64,000 bases of DNA from the NCBI RefSeq assembly GCF_000613845.1, contig NZ_BAJT01000013.1:1-64000 (forward strand), written 5' to 3'. Positions 29,522-39,794 of this stretch are shown piece after piece. A model generated the notes under the pieces. That model saw nothing but the letters and a program-made list of their open reading frames with translations. It was not told the origin of the DNA and made no database searches. The stretch is from Asaia astilbis JCM 15831 (lineage in GTDB: Bacteria; Pseudomonadota; Alphaproteobacteria; Acetobacterales; Acetobacteraceae). A program made the translations under genes and the position numbers. How positions within the stretch are numbered: position 1 is the first letter of the stretch; the number at the start of each line of letters is the position of its first letter.

Positions 29522-31828
29522 GTGTCTGCTTATTGGCGCCCCTGCGTAACGCTGTTCCCTGCCCTCATCGCGCCCTGCCTTGCTCTGATCTGCGCCTCGA
29601 AAGCCTGTGCTGCTGCACATCTTTCAGGCAATGACCCTGCGGCCGTCCACCGGACCGCTCCAAAAGAGAAGAACGGCCTGAATATTCCCTCTGAACAGGC
29701 TCATACTGCGACAGCCCGGAAGCCGAGCCCTCCGACCAGCACTGAACCGACACAGGCAAAGAACCCCGCTTCGGCTGCCGCCTCCCCGGCGCGCGCAGGT
29801 CCCGTGCGAGAGAACATCACGGTGAAAGCTCATTTCGATCAGGCACGCGGGCGTCTGGCGCCGGGCCTGGGCGCCGTCTCCTATGGCATCGACCAACGGC
29901 AGATTCAGGTCACGCCCGGCGGTGAGAACGCGGCGTTCAGCCAGATCATGCTGCGTTTGCCCGGTGTCGTGATGGACTCCTACGGCGAGGTACATGTCCG
30001 TGGGGAGCATGGCGGGCTGACCTATCGGGTCAACGGCGTACTGCTTCCGGAGGGCTTGAATGGCTTTGGTCAGGAACTGGACAGCCGGATTATCCAATCC
30101 GTCGATCTTCTGACCGGCACCCTGCCCGCTCAGTTCGGATTTCGTACGTCAGGCGTGGTGGACGTCAAAACAAAATCGGGAAACACCCTGAAAAGCAACC
30201 AGCTCTCGCTCTATGGCGGAAGCTACAACACGTTCATCCCGTCCTTGCAGCTTGGAGGATCGAAGGACCGCTGGGATTATTTTGTCACGGCCTCCTATAA
30301 CCGCAACGACATTGGCATCGAGAACCCGACGAACTCTTTTCGCGCGACGCATGATTTCACCCAGCAGGAAAAAGCCTTCGGCTATCTCGCTTATCAGCTG
30401 GACGATGAAAGTCGGATCAGCCTTCTGACAAGCGCCTCCTACGCCGATTTTCAGCTTCCCAACACGACGGGTCTGCCGATCCTGTATCAGTCGTCGACGA
30501 TTGCCCCCGATGACCAAGATATCCAGTCTCGCCTTCTTCGTAACGGTCAGACAGAACAGAACTATTACGCCGTTCTGTCCTACCAACGCAGCACGGAGAA
30601 GACGAACCTGCAGGTCTCACCCTTTTTCCGCTACGGCCGTATCGGCTATCGGAACGATCCGAACCGTGACCTCGCCTTTTCCGGCATCTCACAACATGAG
30701 GTCAATGACTTCACGACGGGCGGTGTGCAAGTCGATACGTCCTACGAGATCGCCCCGCATCATACCCTGCGCTTCGGTTTGCTCGGGCAATATACTTCAG
30801 AGCGCCTCGATACGAATACGCTCGCTTTTCCGATCAATGAGGCTGGAGAACAGATCTCGATCGACCCGAGACAGATTATCGATCATAGCGGCAACTGGGC
30901 TGTGGAAGCCGGAGCCTATCTTCAGGACGAATACCGCATCACGCCGAAGCTGACCTTCAATTACGGTCTGCGATACGACCGGTTTGCGTCATCCTTCCAT
31001 AACGAGGGGCAACTCAGCCCTCGCGCCAATATGGTCTGGAAGGCGAGCAAAAAGACTACGGTACATTTCGGCTACTCACGCTACTTTGCACCACCCTCAC
31101 CCCAATATATTTCGGACACCACACTCGGAAAATTCGTTGGCACGACCAATGCCCCTGAGACGATGCTGAATACCCCTACGCGCGTCGAAAAATCCAATTA
31201 TGTCGATGTCGGCATCTTGCACCATGTCACCCGGGATTATCAGATCACGATCGATGCCTTTGGCAAATGGGCACGCGATCAGGGCGATCTGGGACAATTC
31301 GGTCGGGCGGTTATTCTTGCGCCCTTCAGCTATCGGAAAGGTCGCGTTTACGGGGCCGAAATCGGCAATGCGTGGCGCCATGGAGGCTGGTCGGTCTATG
31401 GGAACTTCTCGTTCGTAAAAACCTGGGCGAAAGACATCAATTCCGCACAATATCAATTTGAAGTTGCCGAACTGGACTATGTCAGACGTCACGGAATTCG
31501 GCTCGATCACCAAGGAGAATTCACCTCGTCAGCGGGTGCGTCCTACAGCAACAGGCACGACATGGCTTATGTCGATTTTCTCTATGGCTATGGCTTGAGA
31601 AGCGGCTTTGCCAATCTGGAGAAACAGCCCTCCTATGCCATCTTCAATATTGGCTACGCGCATAATTTCACCAACGTCCCCGTTGGGCACAGCGTCAAGC
31701 TGCGCGCGGATGTCGTCAATCTTTTCGATCACCGCTATCAGCTTCGCGACGGGAGCGGCGTGGGCGTGACACAGGCGCAATACGGGCAAAGGCGGGGCAC
31801 GTTCTTCTCTGTCGTCAGCAGCTTCTGA
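29522..31828 (+). CDS. TonB-dependent receptor, candidate outer-membrane manganese importer
   Basis: About 768 residues. From the GTG at 29522 (AGGAAG at 29505-29510) the signal peptide reads SAYWRPCVTLFPALIAPCLA and cleaves near KACAAA. A plug domain follows, with QIMLRLPGVVMDSYGEVHVRGEHGGL read in two blocks near residue 140-165, then a full barrel ending FFSVVSSF with the C-terminal Phe. It sits 119 bases after mntH with a matching MntR-type operator, so it likely moves manganese across the outer membrane, as MnoT does in Bradyrhizobium. The ligand is inferred from regulation only. The gene is intact. Confidence 0.8.
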   Translation: MSAYWRPCVTLFPALIAPCLALICASKACAAAHLSGNDPAAVHRTAPKEKNGLNIPSEQAHTATARKPSPPTSTEPTQAKNPASAAASPARAGPVRENITVKAHFDQARGRLAPGLGAVSYGIDQRQIQVTPGGENAAFSQIMLRLPGVVMDSYGEVHVRGEHGGLTYRVNGVLLPEGLNGFGQELDSRIIQSVDLLTGTLPAQFGFRTSGVVDVKTKSGNTLKSNQLSLYGGSYNTFIPSLQLGGSKDRWDYFVTASYNRNDIGIENPTNSFRATHDFTQQEKAFGYLAYQLDDESRISLLTSASYADFQLPNTTGLPILYQSSTIAPDDQDIQSRLLRNGQTEQNYYAVLSYQRSTEKTNLQVSPFFRYGRIGYRNDPNRDLAFSGISQHEVNDFTTGGVQVDTSYEIAPHHTLRFGLLGQYTSERLDTNTLAFPINEAGEQISIDPRQIIDHSGNWAVEAGAYLQDEYRITPKLTFNYGLRYDRFASSFHNEGQLSPRANMVWKASKKTTVHFGYSRYFAPPSPQYISDTTLGKFVGTTNAPETMLNTPTRVEKSNYVDVGILHHVTRDYQITIDAFGKWARDQGDLGQFGRAVILAPFSYRKGRVYGAEIGNAWRHGGWSVYGNFSFVKTWAKDINSAQYQFEVAELDYVRRHGIRLDHQGEFTSSAGASYSNRHDMAYVDFLYGYGLRSGFANLEKQPSYAIFNIGYAHNFTNVPVGHSVKLRADVVNLFDHRYQLRDGSGVGVTQAQYGQRRGTFFSVVSSF

Positions 31829-31920
31829 CGAGCCTCACGCAGATATGAGGACATAAGCTCAACGCTTGGAAGGGTGCTGCGTATAGTGTGGGTCCCCCGG
31901 CTCATCTGGAGAAATGGCCC

Positions 31921-34198
31921 ATGCCCGAGCAAAAGACCCGGTTCAAGCCGTATCATCATCCGGCCGGAGGCTGGGGGGCGGTCAAGGCCACAGCCAAAGC
32001 TCTGCTCGAACAAAGTGTGGTCACCAAGGGCTCGCGTGCCCTTCTCTCGATGAACCAACCTGGCGGTTTCAAATGCCCGAGCTGCGCCTTCCCTGATCCG
32101 ACCCATCACAAGAAAGTCGAGTTCTGCGAAAATGGCGTCAAGGCTCTTGCCGTCGAAGCGACCAAGCGCCGGGTGACACGCCACTTCTTTGCCGAGCATA
32201 GCGTGACCTCTCTTGCCGCTCAGAGCGATTACTGGCTTGAGGAACAGGGCCGTCTTACAGAACCCATGCGATATGATCCGACAACGGATCATTATGTGCC
32301 CTGCTCCTGGCAGGATGCCTTCGATCTGATCGGTCGCCATCTGCGCCAACTCGAGACACCCGATCAGGCTGAGTTCTATACCTCGGGGCGGACCTCGAAC
32401 GAGGCGGCCTTTCTCTATGCCGTTTTCGTCCGCGCTTATGGGACGAATAACTTTCCCGATTGTTCGAACATGTGCCACGAGCCGACCAGCCGTGGATTGC
32501 CCGCCGCCATCGGCATCGGCAAAGGCACGGTTGTGATGGACGATCTCGACCACGCCGAGGCCATCTTCATCGTTGGGCAGAATACGGGCACGAACTCGCC
32601 GCGCATGATGGGACTGCTTGCCCATGCCCGCAAACGCAACGTGCCGATTGTTGTCGTCAATCCTATGCCCGAGCGAGCACTCATCCGCTTCACCGACCAC
32701 AAGACCCGGTCATGATGGCGACAGGAGGCTCAACAGCGATTGCAACGGAATTCGTGCATATCCGCATAGGCGGCGATCTCGCGTTTTTCAAAGGGATGAT
32801 GAAAATTCTTCTCGAACGCGATGCCGCAGGGGAGGACGTACTCGATTGCGCTTTTATCGCAGAGCACACCGAAGGCTTCGCTGCCCTGCGTGCAGACGTC
32901 ATGCAGCAGGGCTGGGCAGATATCGAGAAGATATCGGGCATCGAAAAGGCCCAGATCGAGCGGGCCGCGTCGATCTATGCACAATCGAAGGCCACAATCG
33001 TTTGTTTCGGCATGGGCATCACCCAGCACCAGCAGGGCGCCCGCATGATCCAGCAGATTGCCGCCTTCCTGATGCTACGTGGCAATTTCGGGAAGAAAGG
33101 TGCCGGGATTGCCCCGATACGAGGCCACTCGAATGTTCAGGGTGACCGCACGGTGGGGATCGATGAACGACCGACCCCGGCTTATCTCGATCGGCTGGGC
33201 GCCGTTTTCGACTTTGAGCCACCACGGGAGCACGGACACCATGCCGTTGAGTCAGTCGAAGCCATGCTGGCAGGCACGGCGAAGGTCTTCATCGGGATGG
33301 GCGGCAATTTCATTCACGCGATCCCTGACACCACACGTGCCTATGAGCCATGCGGCAGCTCAACCTGACGGTCGGCATCGCAACCAAGCTGAACCGCGGA
33401 CATATCGTGCATGGACGCGATGCCCTGATCCTGCCGGTCATCTCCCGATCGGAAATCGACCGTCAGGCAACCGGCGAGCAATTCATCACCATTGAAGATG
33501 CCATGTCGACCGTTACTGCCTCGCGCGGTGTCCTCGAGCCAGCCAGTCCGGATCTTCTTTCCGAGGTCGCCATCGTCTGCGGCATGGCACAAGCGACGCT
33601 GCCGGACAGCAAGATTCCCTGGGCGCTCTTCGAAACCGATTATGGGCTCATTCGCGACAAGATCGCCGCTGTCTATCCGGAAATCTACACCGATTTCAAC
33701 GCCCGCATCCGTAATCCACAAGGGTTTCATCTCGACATCCCGCCCCGTCGTCGGGTCTGGAAAACCCCCTCAGGCAAGGCCCAGTTTCTGCTTTTTTCCG
33801 GTCTCGATGTCGATGATCTGGTCGAGGATCGTGACATGCTTCGTCTGTCTACGATCCGTTCGCATGACCAGTTCAACACAACGATCTACAGCATGAACGA
33901 CCGGTATCGCGGAATCTACAATACCCGAATGATCGTGTTCATGAACGAAGAAGACATGCGTGCACGTCATCTGGAACAGGAAATGACGGTCAGTCTCGAA
34001 ACGCTCTCGACAGACGGCATTGCCCGTCATGTGGATGATCTCGTCGTCGTCGCCTATCCCCTGCCGCGCGGGTCGATCGCGGGCTATTATCCCGAGCTCA
34101 ATCCGTTGCTCCCGCTCAATCATTTCGATGAAATCAGCGGCACACCCGCCGCAAAATCCATCCCTGTGCGCGTCGTTTCCTCCGGGAAAACGCCATGA
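31921..34198 (+). CDS. FdhF/YdeP-family molybdopterin oxidoreductase, two frameshifts as read
   Basis: Three frames joined by one base near 32710 (HKT/PVMMATGG) and one near 33350 (AYEP/RQLNLTV), giving 759 residues, the length of E. coli YdeP. GGFKCPSCAFPDP and FCENG near residues 45-75 are the family's N-terminal cysteine region. SGRTSNEAAFLYAVFVRAYGTNNFPDCSNMCHEP, here cited in part, and GQNTGTNSPRMM belong to the molybdopterin-binding domain. The C-terminal part has the RSHDQFNTTIYSMNDRYRGI block. It is a cytoplasmic relative of formate dehydrogenase H; YdeP is linked to acid resistance but its substrate is unproven. fdhD overlaps by four bases. Confidence 0.85.
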
Positions 34199-35046
34199 CA
34201 ACACGCCCTGACAGCCTCGCCGATGCCCATGTCCTGCGACATGCGATCACGATTGGGCCGGAAGGCACGCAGGACCGTGTCGAGCTGGGCATTGCTGAAG
34301 AAACGCCCCTCACGCTGATTTTCAACGAATTTCATGTCCACGCCGTGATGATGATCACGCCGCTCGATCTGCATGATTTCGTGCTGGGCTTCATGCTGAC
34401 AGAGAAGATCATTGCGCGCCCTTCCGATCTGATCTCCTGTCATTTCGATCGTCATGACGATCAGCTCTCAGCCCATATTCGTATACCCGGTACTGATTTC
34501 AGTCGTCTCATCAGGCGGGGACAGAGATTGATGACCGGCGGTAGCAGTTGCGGCCTGTGCGGCGTGAGAACGCTCGATGACGCCGCTACAACGCCGCCTG
34601 AACTCCCGACACATTGTATTCCGGTGCAGGCAATCAGAAGAGCTCTCTCTGCGCTCGCCGGTCAGCAGGTCCTGAACCAGAAGGTCCGTATGGTGCATGC
34701 CGCTGCCTGGGCCTCTCCAGACGGGATGATCCATTATCTGCGTGAAGATGTGGGGCGTCATAATGCCCTCGACAAACTGATCGGCATTCTCAGCCAGTCT
34801 CCCCGAGATCCTGGACAGGGCTTCTGCCTGCTCACAAGCCGCTGTTCCTTCGACATGGTCGAAAAGGCCCTGACTTTGGGGATTTCCACGCTGGTCTCGA
34901 TCTCCTCACCGACCGACCGCGCCATACGGATCGCTCAGCATGCCGACATGACCCTGATCGGAAATGCGCGACCGGAACGCCTGACAATTTTCTGCGGTGC
35001 ACACCGCCTGGTCAAACCTGCATCCATCGAGATGATTTCCGCATGA
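34195..35046 (+). CDS. fdhD: Formate dehydrogenase sulfurtransferase/accessory protein
   Basis: 283 residues. MTGGSSCGLCG near residue 112-122 holds the CxxC that relays sulfur from IscS to the molybdenum cofactor; YLREDVGRHNALDKLIG and LTSRCSFDMVEKA are further family blocks. FdhD sulfurates the Mo-bisPGD cofactor before its insertion into formate dehydrogenases. The ATGA overlaps at both ends couple it to the oxidoreductase before it and the small protein after it, so its client is almost surely the YdeP-type enzyme. Confidence 0.92.
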   Translation: MTTRPDSLADAHVLRHAITIGPEGTQDRVELGIAEETPLTLIFNEFHVHAVMMITPLDLHDFVLGFMLTEKIIARPSDLISCHFDRHDDQLSAHIRIPGTDFSRLIRRGQRLMTGGSSCGLCGVRTLDDAATTPPELPTHCIPVQAIRRALSALAGQQVLNQKVRMVHAAAWASPDGMIHYLREDVGRHNALDKLIGILSQSPRDPGQGFCLLTSRCSFDMVEKALTLGISTLVSISSPTDRAIRIAQHADMTLIGNARPERLTIFCGAHRLVKPASIEMISA

Positions 35047-35531
35047 ATTTCGACCCTGAAACCGAGTTTTTTGACTTTGAACAGGATTTTGCCGGAACGT
35101 TACGCTGCATCCCCATGCGCGTGCGCCTGAAGCTCGACCTATGCGCCATCAAGCTCAGTCTGCGTCAGTGGAGCCAGCTTACCTCTGACGAGCGCAAAGA
35201 GCTTTTACACAGGGCGTGCGAGACCGCAGCAGAGCAAAAACTTTACCATGAGCAGCTGATGGACCTGATCGTTGCGCGCTGTGACGAACCACCTAGAACT
35301 CTTAAGCAAAACGACGATCATCTTTGGCGCAACACAGAGCTTGTGCCGGACTGCGTTCTGTCTCAGGCAAAACTCGATGCCGTCATTGCGCCTAGTCTTG
35401 ATCAATGGCGGGCTTTGCACGCTCTTCAGCGATTTGCCCTCGTGAAACTGGCGCGTTCAAAACACGAAAATGAGAATTATGTGCCTGCACTGATCGAATT
35501 CGGTCTGGCCCATGAAGGGTCTCTTTCCTGA
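35043..35531 (+). CDS. Nitrate reductase-associated protein family
   Basis: 162 residues, soluble, acidic. FDFEQDFAGTLRCIPMRVRLKLDLCAIKLSLRQW, here named in part, and the LTSDERKELL block are typical of the nitrate reductase-associated family, small proteins usually next to nitrate reductase genes and without a known activity. Here it overlaps fdhD by four bases and no nitrate reductase is present, which ties it to the YdeP-type molybdoenzyme instead. It ends directly against the convergent mobA stop. Confidence 0.7.
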   Translation: MNFDPETEFFDFEQDFAGTLRCIPMRVRLKLDLCAIKLSLRQWSQLTSDERKELLHRACETAAEQKLYHEQLMDLIVARCDEPPRTLKQNDDHLWRNTELVPDCVLSQAKLDAVIAPSLDQWRALHALQRFALVKLARSKHENENYVPALIEFGLAHEGSLS

Positions 35532-36137
35532 TCATGTCAGAGGAAAATCCGTCGCCACACAATCTTCGAAATGCTGGACGTCTTCTGGTCTATTGATGTT
35601 GAAAAAAGGATCTTCCCCCGCAACGGGAAAAACGACGTGCTGCGTGGTAATCTGATCAGCAAAAGGACGCACTGCAAAACGGCGCCGGTCACCTGACAAT
35701 CGCGCCTCGCTGAGATAGCGACTCAAGGCCTGAGCCGAACTGACCGGCCAGAGCGCAATAAGAGGATGTACATGCTGCACGCTGACCGCACAGGAGGGGC
35801 CGGGCAAAAGCCTTTCGACCAGATCCAACGGGATAAAAGGCGTGTCTCCGGGGACAGTCAGCACCTGAGACGCTCCAATCTCCATCGCCCACTCCATGGC
35901 GGAAAGAACACCCGTCAGTGGTCCCTCATCGGAATGGTGGTCGAGCAGGAGATGATGACCGAGCTCCCGGTACGCAAGCTGGTCAGGACGTACAGAGAGC
36001 GCAGTCATTGAGACCTGAGGGCGAAGGCGAGAAAGTAAAACCTCCAGTGGGGTAACATTTCCCGCCTGCAACAATGGTTTGTCGCACCCTCCCAGTCTCA
36101 GCCCTCTCCCGCCGGCCAGAATGACCGCAGGAGTCAC
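35532..36137 (-). CDS. mobA: Molybdenum cofactor guanylyltransferase
   Basis: 201 residues, usual MobA size. The nucleotide-binding start VILAGGRGLRLGGCDKPLL contains the family LAGGxxxRxGGxDK motif, and VLTVPGDTPFIPLDLVERL carries the acidic metal site. FFNINRPEDV near the end is the conserved NxPED block. It links GMP to molybdopterin to form the MGD cofactor needed by the YdeP-type oxidoreductase. It runs convergent to that operon with no bases between the stops. Confidence 0.9.
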   Translation of the reverse strand: MTPAVILAGGRGLRLGGCDKPLLQAGNVTPLEVLLSRLRPQVSMTALSVRPDQLAYRELGHHLLLDHHSDEGPLTGVLSAMEWAMEIGASQVLTVPGDTPFIPLDLVERLLPGPSCAVSVQHVHPLIALWPVSSAQALSRYLSEARLSGDRRRFAVRPFADQITTQHVVFPVAGEDPFFNINRPEDVQHFEDCVATDFPLT

Positions 36138-36150
36138 GTGACGGTGGATT

Positions 36151-36468
36151 TCACCGCGGAGGCGGGGGCGGAAGAGGCTGGTCGGGACCGTGCCTTTCCG
36201 GGTGGTGGCGCCAGCGATGCCTCGGGGGATGATGCGGCGGAGGCGGTGGTGGAGGTCCTACCCGACCCGCGCCAGGCGGTGGGGGCGGCGGTCCCCCCCT
36301 ATCGTGTGGACCTGCATTGTCGCCTGCATGGGGGGCACCGTTAGGTCCTTCAACCGCATAACCGCCCGTGCCATCACCATAACCCGCCTGAGGAACGGCC
36401 TGAGCCAGAGCCATAGACGGCAACATGAAAACAGTCGCGCTCAAAATCTTCCCGAGGTGACGGTTCAT
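36151..36468 (-). CDS. Exported proline/glycine/histidine-rich small protein
   Basis: 105 residues starting MNRHLGKILSATVFMLPSMALAQAV, a clear Sec signal peptide, then a low-complexity tail with PPPPPP runs and many His, Gly and Arg residues. Such tails are found in periplasmic or surface proteins without a fixed fold. It overlaps the end of the amidohydrolase gene by four bases, so it is co-translated. The family is not recognised. The repetitive tail may be prone to sequence error. Confidence 0.55.
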   Translation of the reverse strand: MNRHLGKILSATVFMLPSMALAQAVPQAGYGDGTGGYAVEGPNGAPHAGDNAGPHDRGGPPPPPPGAGRVGPPPPPPPHHPPRHRWRHHPERHGPDQPLPPPPPR

Positions 36469-37847
36469 AACGTCTTTCCTTTTGCGACGAGGCCGTCAGA
36501 GACAGGCGTTCCGCGCTGCCAGACCTGAGAAATCAGGTCGATATCAGATATGGTCCGATCCGGCGCGCCGTCAATGATCAGGAAGTCTGCGCGTTTGCCA
36601 ACGGCGAGAACACCACGATCATCCAGCCCAAGAAGAGATGCCGCTTTTTGCGTGGCAAGGTTGATCGCCTGAAGCGGCGTCAAGCCTGCCTGTACCAGAA
36701 GAATCAATTCCCGATGTTCGGCGAAGCCCGGCAGACGCAGAGGGGTCGCCCCTGAATCGGTTCCAAAGCCTATCTTCACGCCTCCACGGTAAAGGGCGAG
36801 CACATTACGCTGGTTCATCGCCAAAGCCGCACGCGCGGCCTCGGTCGTCGGCTTGGCCAGCGTCGCCTTGCGCCACGCCTCCTGAGCGATCAGTTCCTTC
36901 AAACCAGACGGCATGGCGCCGCTTGCCGTTGTCTGGTCGAGCGTCTCGGGATGCTCTGCAAAATAATAGGTCGACTCATCAAGCGAGAGCGTTGGAATAT
37001 ACCACGCCCCACTGGTCTTGAGCTGCGCGATGAGCGCGTCATCAACTGGTTTATCCCGTACACCATGCGCCAGGATATCGGCCCCATGCGCCAGGGCCTG
37101 ATGTGCAAGGTCCAGATCATGGATATGCACTGCAACACGCAGATGGCGTTTATGAGCCTCAGCAATCGCAGCCTGCCAGACGGATGCACCAAGAAGCGGC
37201 AAAGGCGGATTGGCGGGGTTGGTCGTATGAAGGTCATCCAGCCAGATCTTGACGAAATCAGTCCCCTCATCGGCCATGCGATCGACGGCTCGACGGGCCT
37301 CGATCGGAGTCCTGGGACGAGAAATCTGATCGTGCCCCATCTTGTCGATCATCGCCTCGGGCGGCATGCCGCCAGGAGCTCCAATCCCCTGATCCACACC
37401 GTAGAGATCGGCTCCCGGATTGAGGCCCTGATGCTGCTCCCTACGCAGTTGATCGAAGAGCGGCGATTTGTTGAGGCCGAGCGCCGTGACTGTCAGAACG
37501 CCATAACGCCGATATTGATCGAGCGCCGCAAGGATCGTTGCCCGTGTGTAGTTGCGCGAGGCCGTGGTCATCCCATCGACAAGCCCAACATGACTGTGAT
37601 CGCTGACCAGAGCGGGCATGACCGTCTTGCCCGCAAGGTCGATCGTTTTCACACCTAAGGCAGGAGGTTTCGCTCCGATTGAGACAATTTGCCCATGATC
37701 GATCACCAAAGTCGTATCAGAGGTGGCTGCCTTGCCTGTGCCATCGATCAAACGCGCATGTGTCAACGCGACCGGGTCGGCATTCGCTGCGAACGGCAAC
37801 AGACAGGTTCCCGCCACGAGGCAGGTCAGCAGGTTGAAAACTTTCAT
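36465..37847 (-). CDS. Exported amidohydrolase
   Basis: About 460 residues with signal peptide MKVFNLLTCLVAGTCLLPFA and cleavage near ANA. The amidohydrolase (imidazolonepropionase-like) layout is visible: LAGKTVMPALVSDHSHVGL supplies the first metal ligands in the form HSH rather than HxH, VAVHIHD and ADILAHGVRD supply later histidines, and GFGTDSGATPLR the catalytic Asp. These enzymes cleave cyclic amides, dipeptides or related bonds; the substrate is unknown. The ATG at 37847 follows CAGGAG and is preferred over upstream in-frame starts. I see nothing in the 248-base gap upstream (37848-38095). Confidence 0.82.
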   Translation of the reverse strand: MKVFNLLTCLVAGTCLLPFAANADPVALTHARLIDGTGKAATSDTTLVIDHGQIVSIGAKPPALGVKTIDLAGKTVMPALVSDHSHVGLVDGMTTASRNYTRATILAALDQYRRYGVLTVTALGLNKSPLFDQLRREQHQGLNPGADLYGVDQGIGAPGGMPPEAMIDKMGHDQISRPRTPIEARRAVDRMADEGTDFVKIWLDDLHTTNPANPPLPLLGASVWQAAIAEAHKRHLRVAVHIHDLDLAHQALAHGADILAHGVRDKPVDDALIAQLKTSGAWYIPTLSLDESTYYFAEHPETLDQTTASGAMPSGLKELIAQEAWRKATLAKPTTEAARAALAMNQRNVLALYRGGVKIGFGTDSGATPLRLPGFAEHRELILLVQAGLTPLQAINLATQKAASLLGLDDRGVLAVGKRADFLIIDGAPDRTISDIDLISQVWQRGTPVSDGLVAKGKTL

Positions 37848-38095
37848 CAAGGCTCCTGTGTTGCTTCCGCAATCCTGGCGCGGCAGACGGCGCGTCACCG
37901 AAGTGGTCAGAGTAAACGCGAGAAGCTTCAGTGAGATCCGAAGCATCGAAATCCGATGTCGCATCTGTGAAGGGGCGTCCGTCACCCAATAAGAAACGCA
38001 GTAGAGGAACAGTAGTTAGAACGCGGTATCGCTTTCTCGTTGCGCTGGATGTCCGGCGATGTCTGCGCGAGCGGGAATGAAGACAGGAGTGTAGA

Positions 38096-39009
38096 ATGTC
38101 ATTAACGCCTCAGGTCAAAGCCATCCTCGCCAATTATGAGTCAGATAACCCAGGCACCAAAGCCAATCTGGTCCGTCTGATGAACACGGGTGTCCTGGCG
38201 GGGACCGGGAAGCTGGTCATCCTGCCAGTCGATCAGGGCTTCGAGCATGGTCCGCGCGCTCTTTTGCTGCCAACCCTCCCGCCTATGATCCCCATTATCA
38301 TTTCTCGCTGGCGATCGAAGCCGGACTCAACGCGTTTGCCGCGCCGGTCGGGCTGCTTGAAGCGGGAGCGTCAACCTTCGCCGGGCAAGTCCCGCTCATT
38401 CTGAAATGTAACAGCTCGAATTCCCTTGCTACCGAGAAAAATCAGGCTGTCACCGGTACCGTGGCAGACGCCCTGCGCCTTGGCTGCTCGGCAATCGGGT
38501 TCACGATCTACCCTGGCAGCGAATACTGCTTCGATCAGATGAACGAGCTGCGCGAACTGGCTCAGGAGGCCAAGGCGGCGGGTCTTGTCGTGATTGTCTG
38601 GAGCTATCCGCGCGGCCCGATGCTCGACAAGGCGGGCGAAACCGCTGTCGATATCTGCGCCTACGCGGCTCATATGGCAGCAGAATGCGGTGCCCACATC
38701 ATCAAGGTGAAACCGCCAACCGATGTTCTGTCATTGCCGGCAGCCAAGGCCGTCTATCAGGAGCAGAAGATCGATGTCTCATCGATGGAGGCGCGCATCC
38801 GCCACGTCGTGCAATCCACCTTTGCAGGACGCCGCATCGTGATTTTCTCTGGCGGTGAACATGCTTCCACCGAGGCGTTGCTCGATACGATCAAGGGCAT
38901 TCACGCCGGTGGCGGCTTTGGCTCCATCATCGGCCGCAACACATTCCAGCGTCCGCGAGAAGAAGCCTTGGCTCTGCTCGCGTCGATTACGGGAATTTTC
39001 AAAGGCTGA
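38096..39009 (+). CDS. fbaB: Class I (DhnA-type) fructose-bisphosphate aldolase, one frameshift as read
   Basis: The start LILPVDQGFEHGP-like segment (ILPVDQGFEHGP near residue 42-53) is the hallmark of archaeal-type aldolases. The frame changes near 38262; with one added G it continues ARSFAANPPAYDPHYHFSLA and the product is 304 residues. The Schiff-base lysine lies in AHIIKVKPPTD, and FSGGEHAS and GGFGSIIGRNTFQRP bind the phosphate. It catalyses reversible cleavage of fructose-1,6-bisphosphate. An AGGAG site precedes the ATG. It stands alone and runs convergent to the ABC exporter genes. Confidence 0.88.
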
Positions 39010-39012
39010 ATA

Positions 39013-39789
39013 TCAAACCTTATTAAACGCCTCGTAAGCGTTGATCACGGTCTCGGTCGGGCCGTCCATGCGGACGCGCCCGCCCTCCATCCAGATGATA
39101 CGCGTGCACCACTTTCTGAGGATGGGGAGCGAATGCGATGTGATGACCAGAATACGCACATGCTCGATCAGGCGAGTGAGACGCTGATGGGCCTTCTCCT
39201 GAAAATGAGAGTCTCCTGCCATGAACCATTCGTCCATAAGCAAAATCTCAGGACGGGGAGCTGTTGCAAGCCCGAAGCCCAGACGCACTGCCATGCCCGA
39301 AGAATAAAGCCTGACAGGAAGATCGAGAAAAGCGCCCAATTCGGCAAAAGCTTCGACGTCAGCCTCGAGCGCAGAAGTCGCCTTTCCATCGAGCCCTATA
39401 TAGCGGGCATAAAGCCTGATATTTTCGCGCCCCGTCAATTCAATATTCATCCCCGCCTGAGGACTGAGCAAAGCGTGTAAATCACCTTCGATATGAAGCA
39501 CGCCCAATGACGATTCATAAATCCCGGCGAGCGCTCTCAGGAGCGTCGACTTCCCTGCTCCATTATGCCCGATCAGCCCGACACGTTCGCCAGTATTGAT
39601 CGACAGTGTGAGGTTACTAAGCGCCAGAACGACAGTCGTATCGGACTGACTGACGATGCTCCCCCCTACGCTTTGTCCCTCCCCTATCCTGCTTCGAACA
39701 CCTTTGAGAAGGCTCTTTTTGAACGATCGCGCGCTGCCATGAAACATTGGATAGATGAGGGAAAAATCGAGCAATCGTATCGAGGGCAT
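39013..39789 (-). CDS. ABC-2 type polysaccharide/polyol-phosphate exporter, ATP-binding subunit
   Basis: About 258 residues. Walker A GHNGAGKSTLLRALAG, signature region YSSGMAVRLGF, Walker B EILLMDEWFMAGD and H-loop ITSHS are all present. The YSSGM signature and the DEWFMAGD block are typical of KpsT/Wzt/RfbE exporters of capsule, O antigen or teichoic acid. The ATG at 39789 is five bases after the permease stop; an in-frame TTG at 39804 would overlap it. No glycosyltransferase genes are beside it, so the cargo is unknown. Confidence 0.87.
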   Translation of the reverse strand: MPSIRLLDFSLIYPMFHGSARSFKKSLLKGVRSRIGEGQSVGGSIVSQSDTTVVLALSNLTLSINTGERVGLIGHNGAGKSTLLRALAGIYESSLGVLHIEGDLHALLSPQAGMNIELTGRENIRLYARYIGLDGKATSALEADVEAFAELGAFLDLPVRLYSSGMAVRLGFGLATAPRPEILLMDEWFMAGDSHFQEKAHQRLTRLIEHVRILVITSHSLPILRKWCTRIIWMEGGRVRMDGPTETVINAYEAFNKV

Positions 39790-39794
39790 GACGG

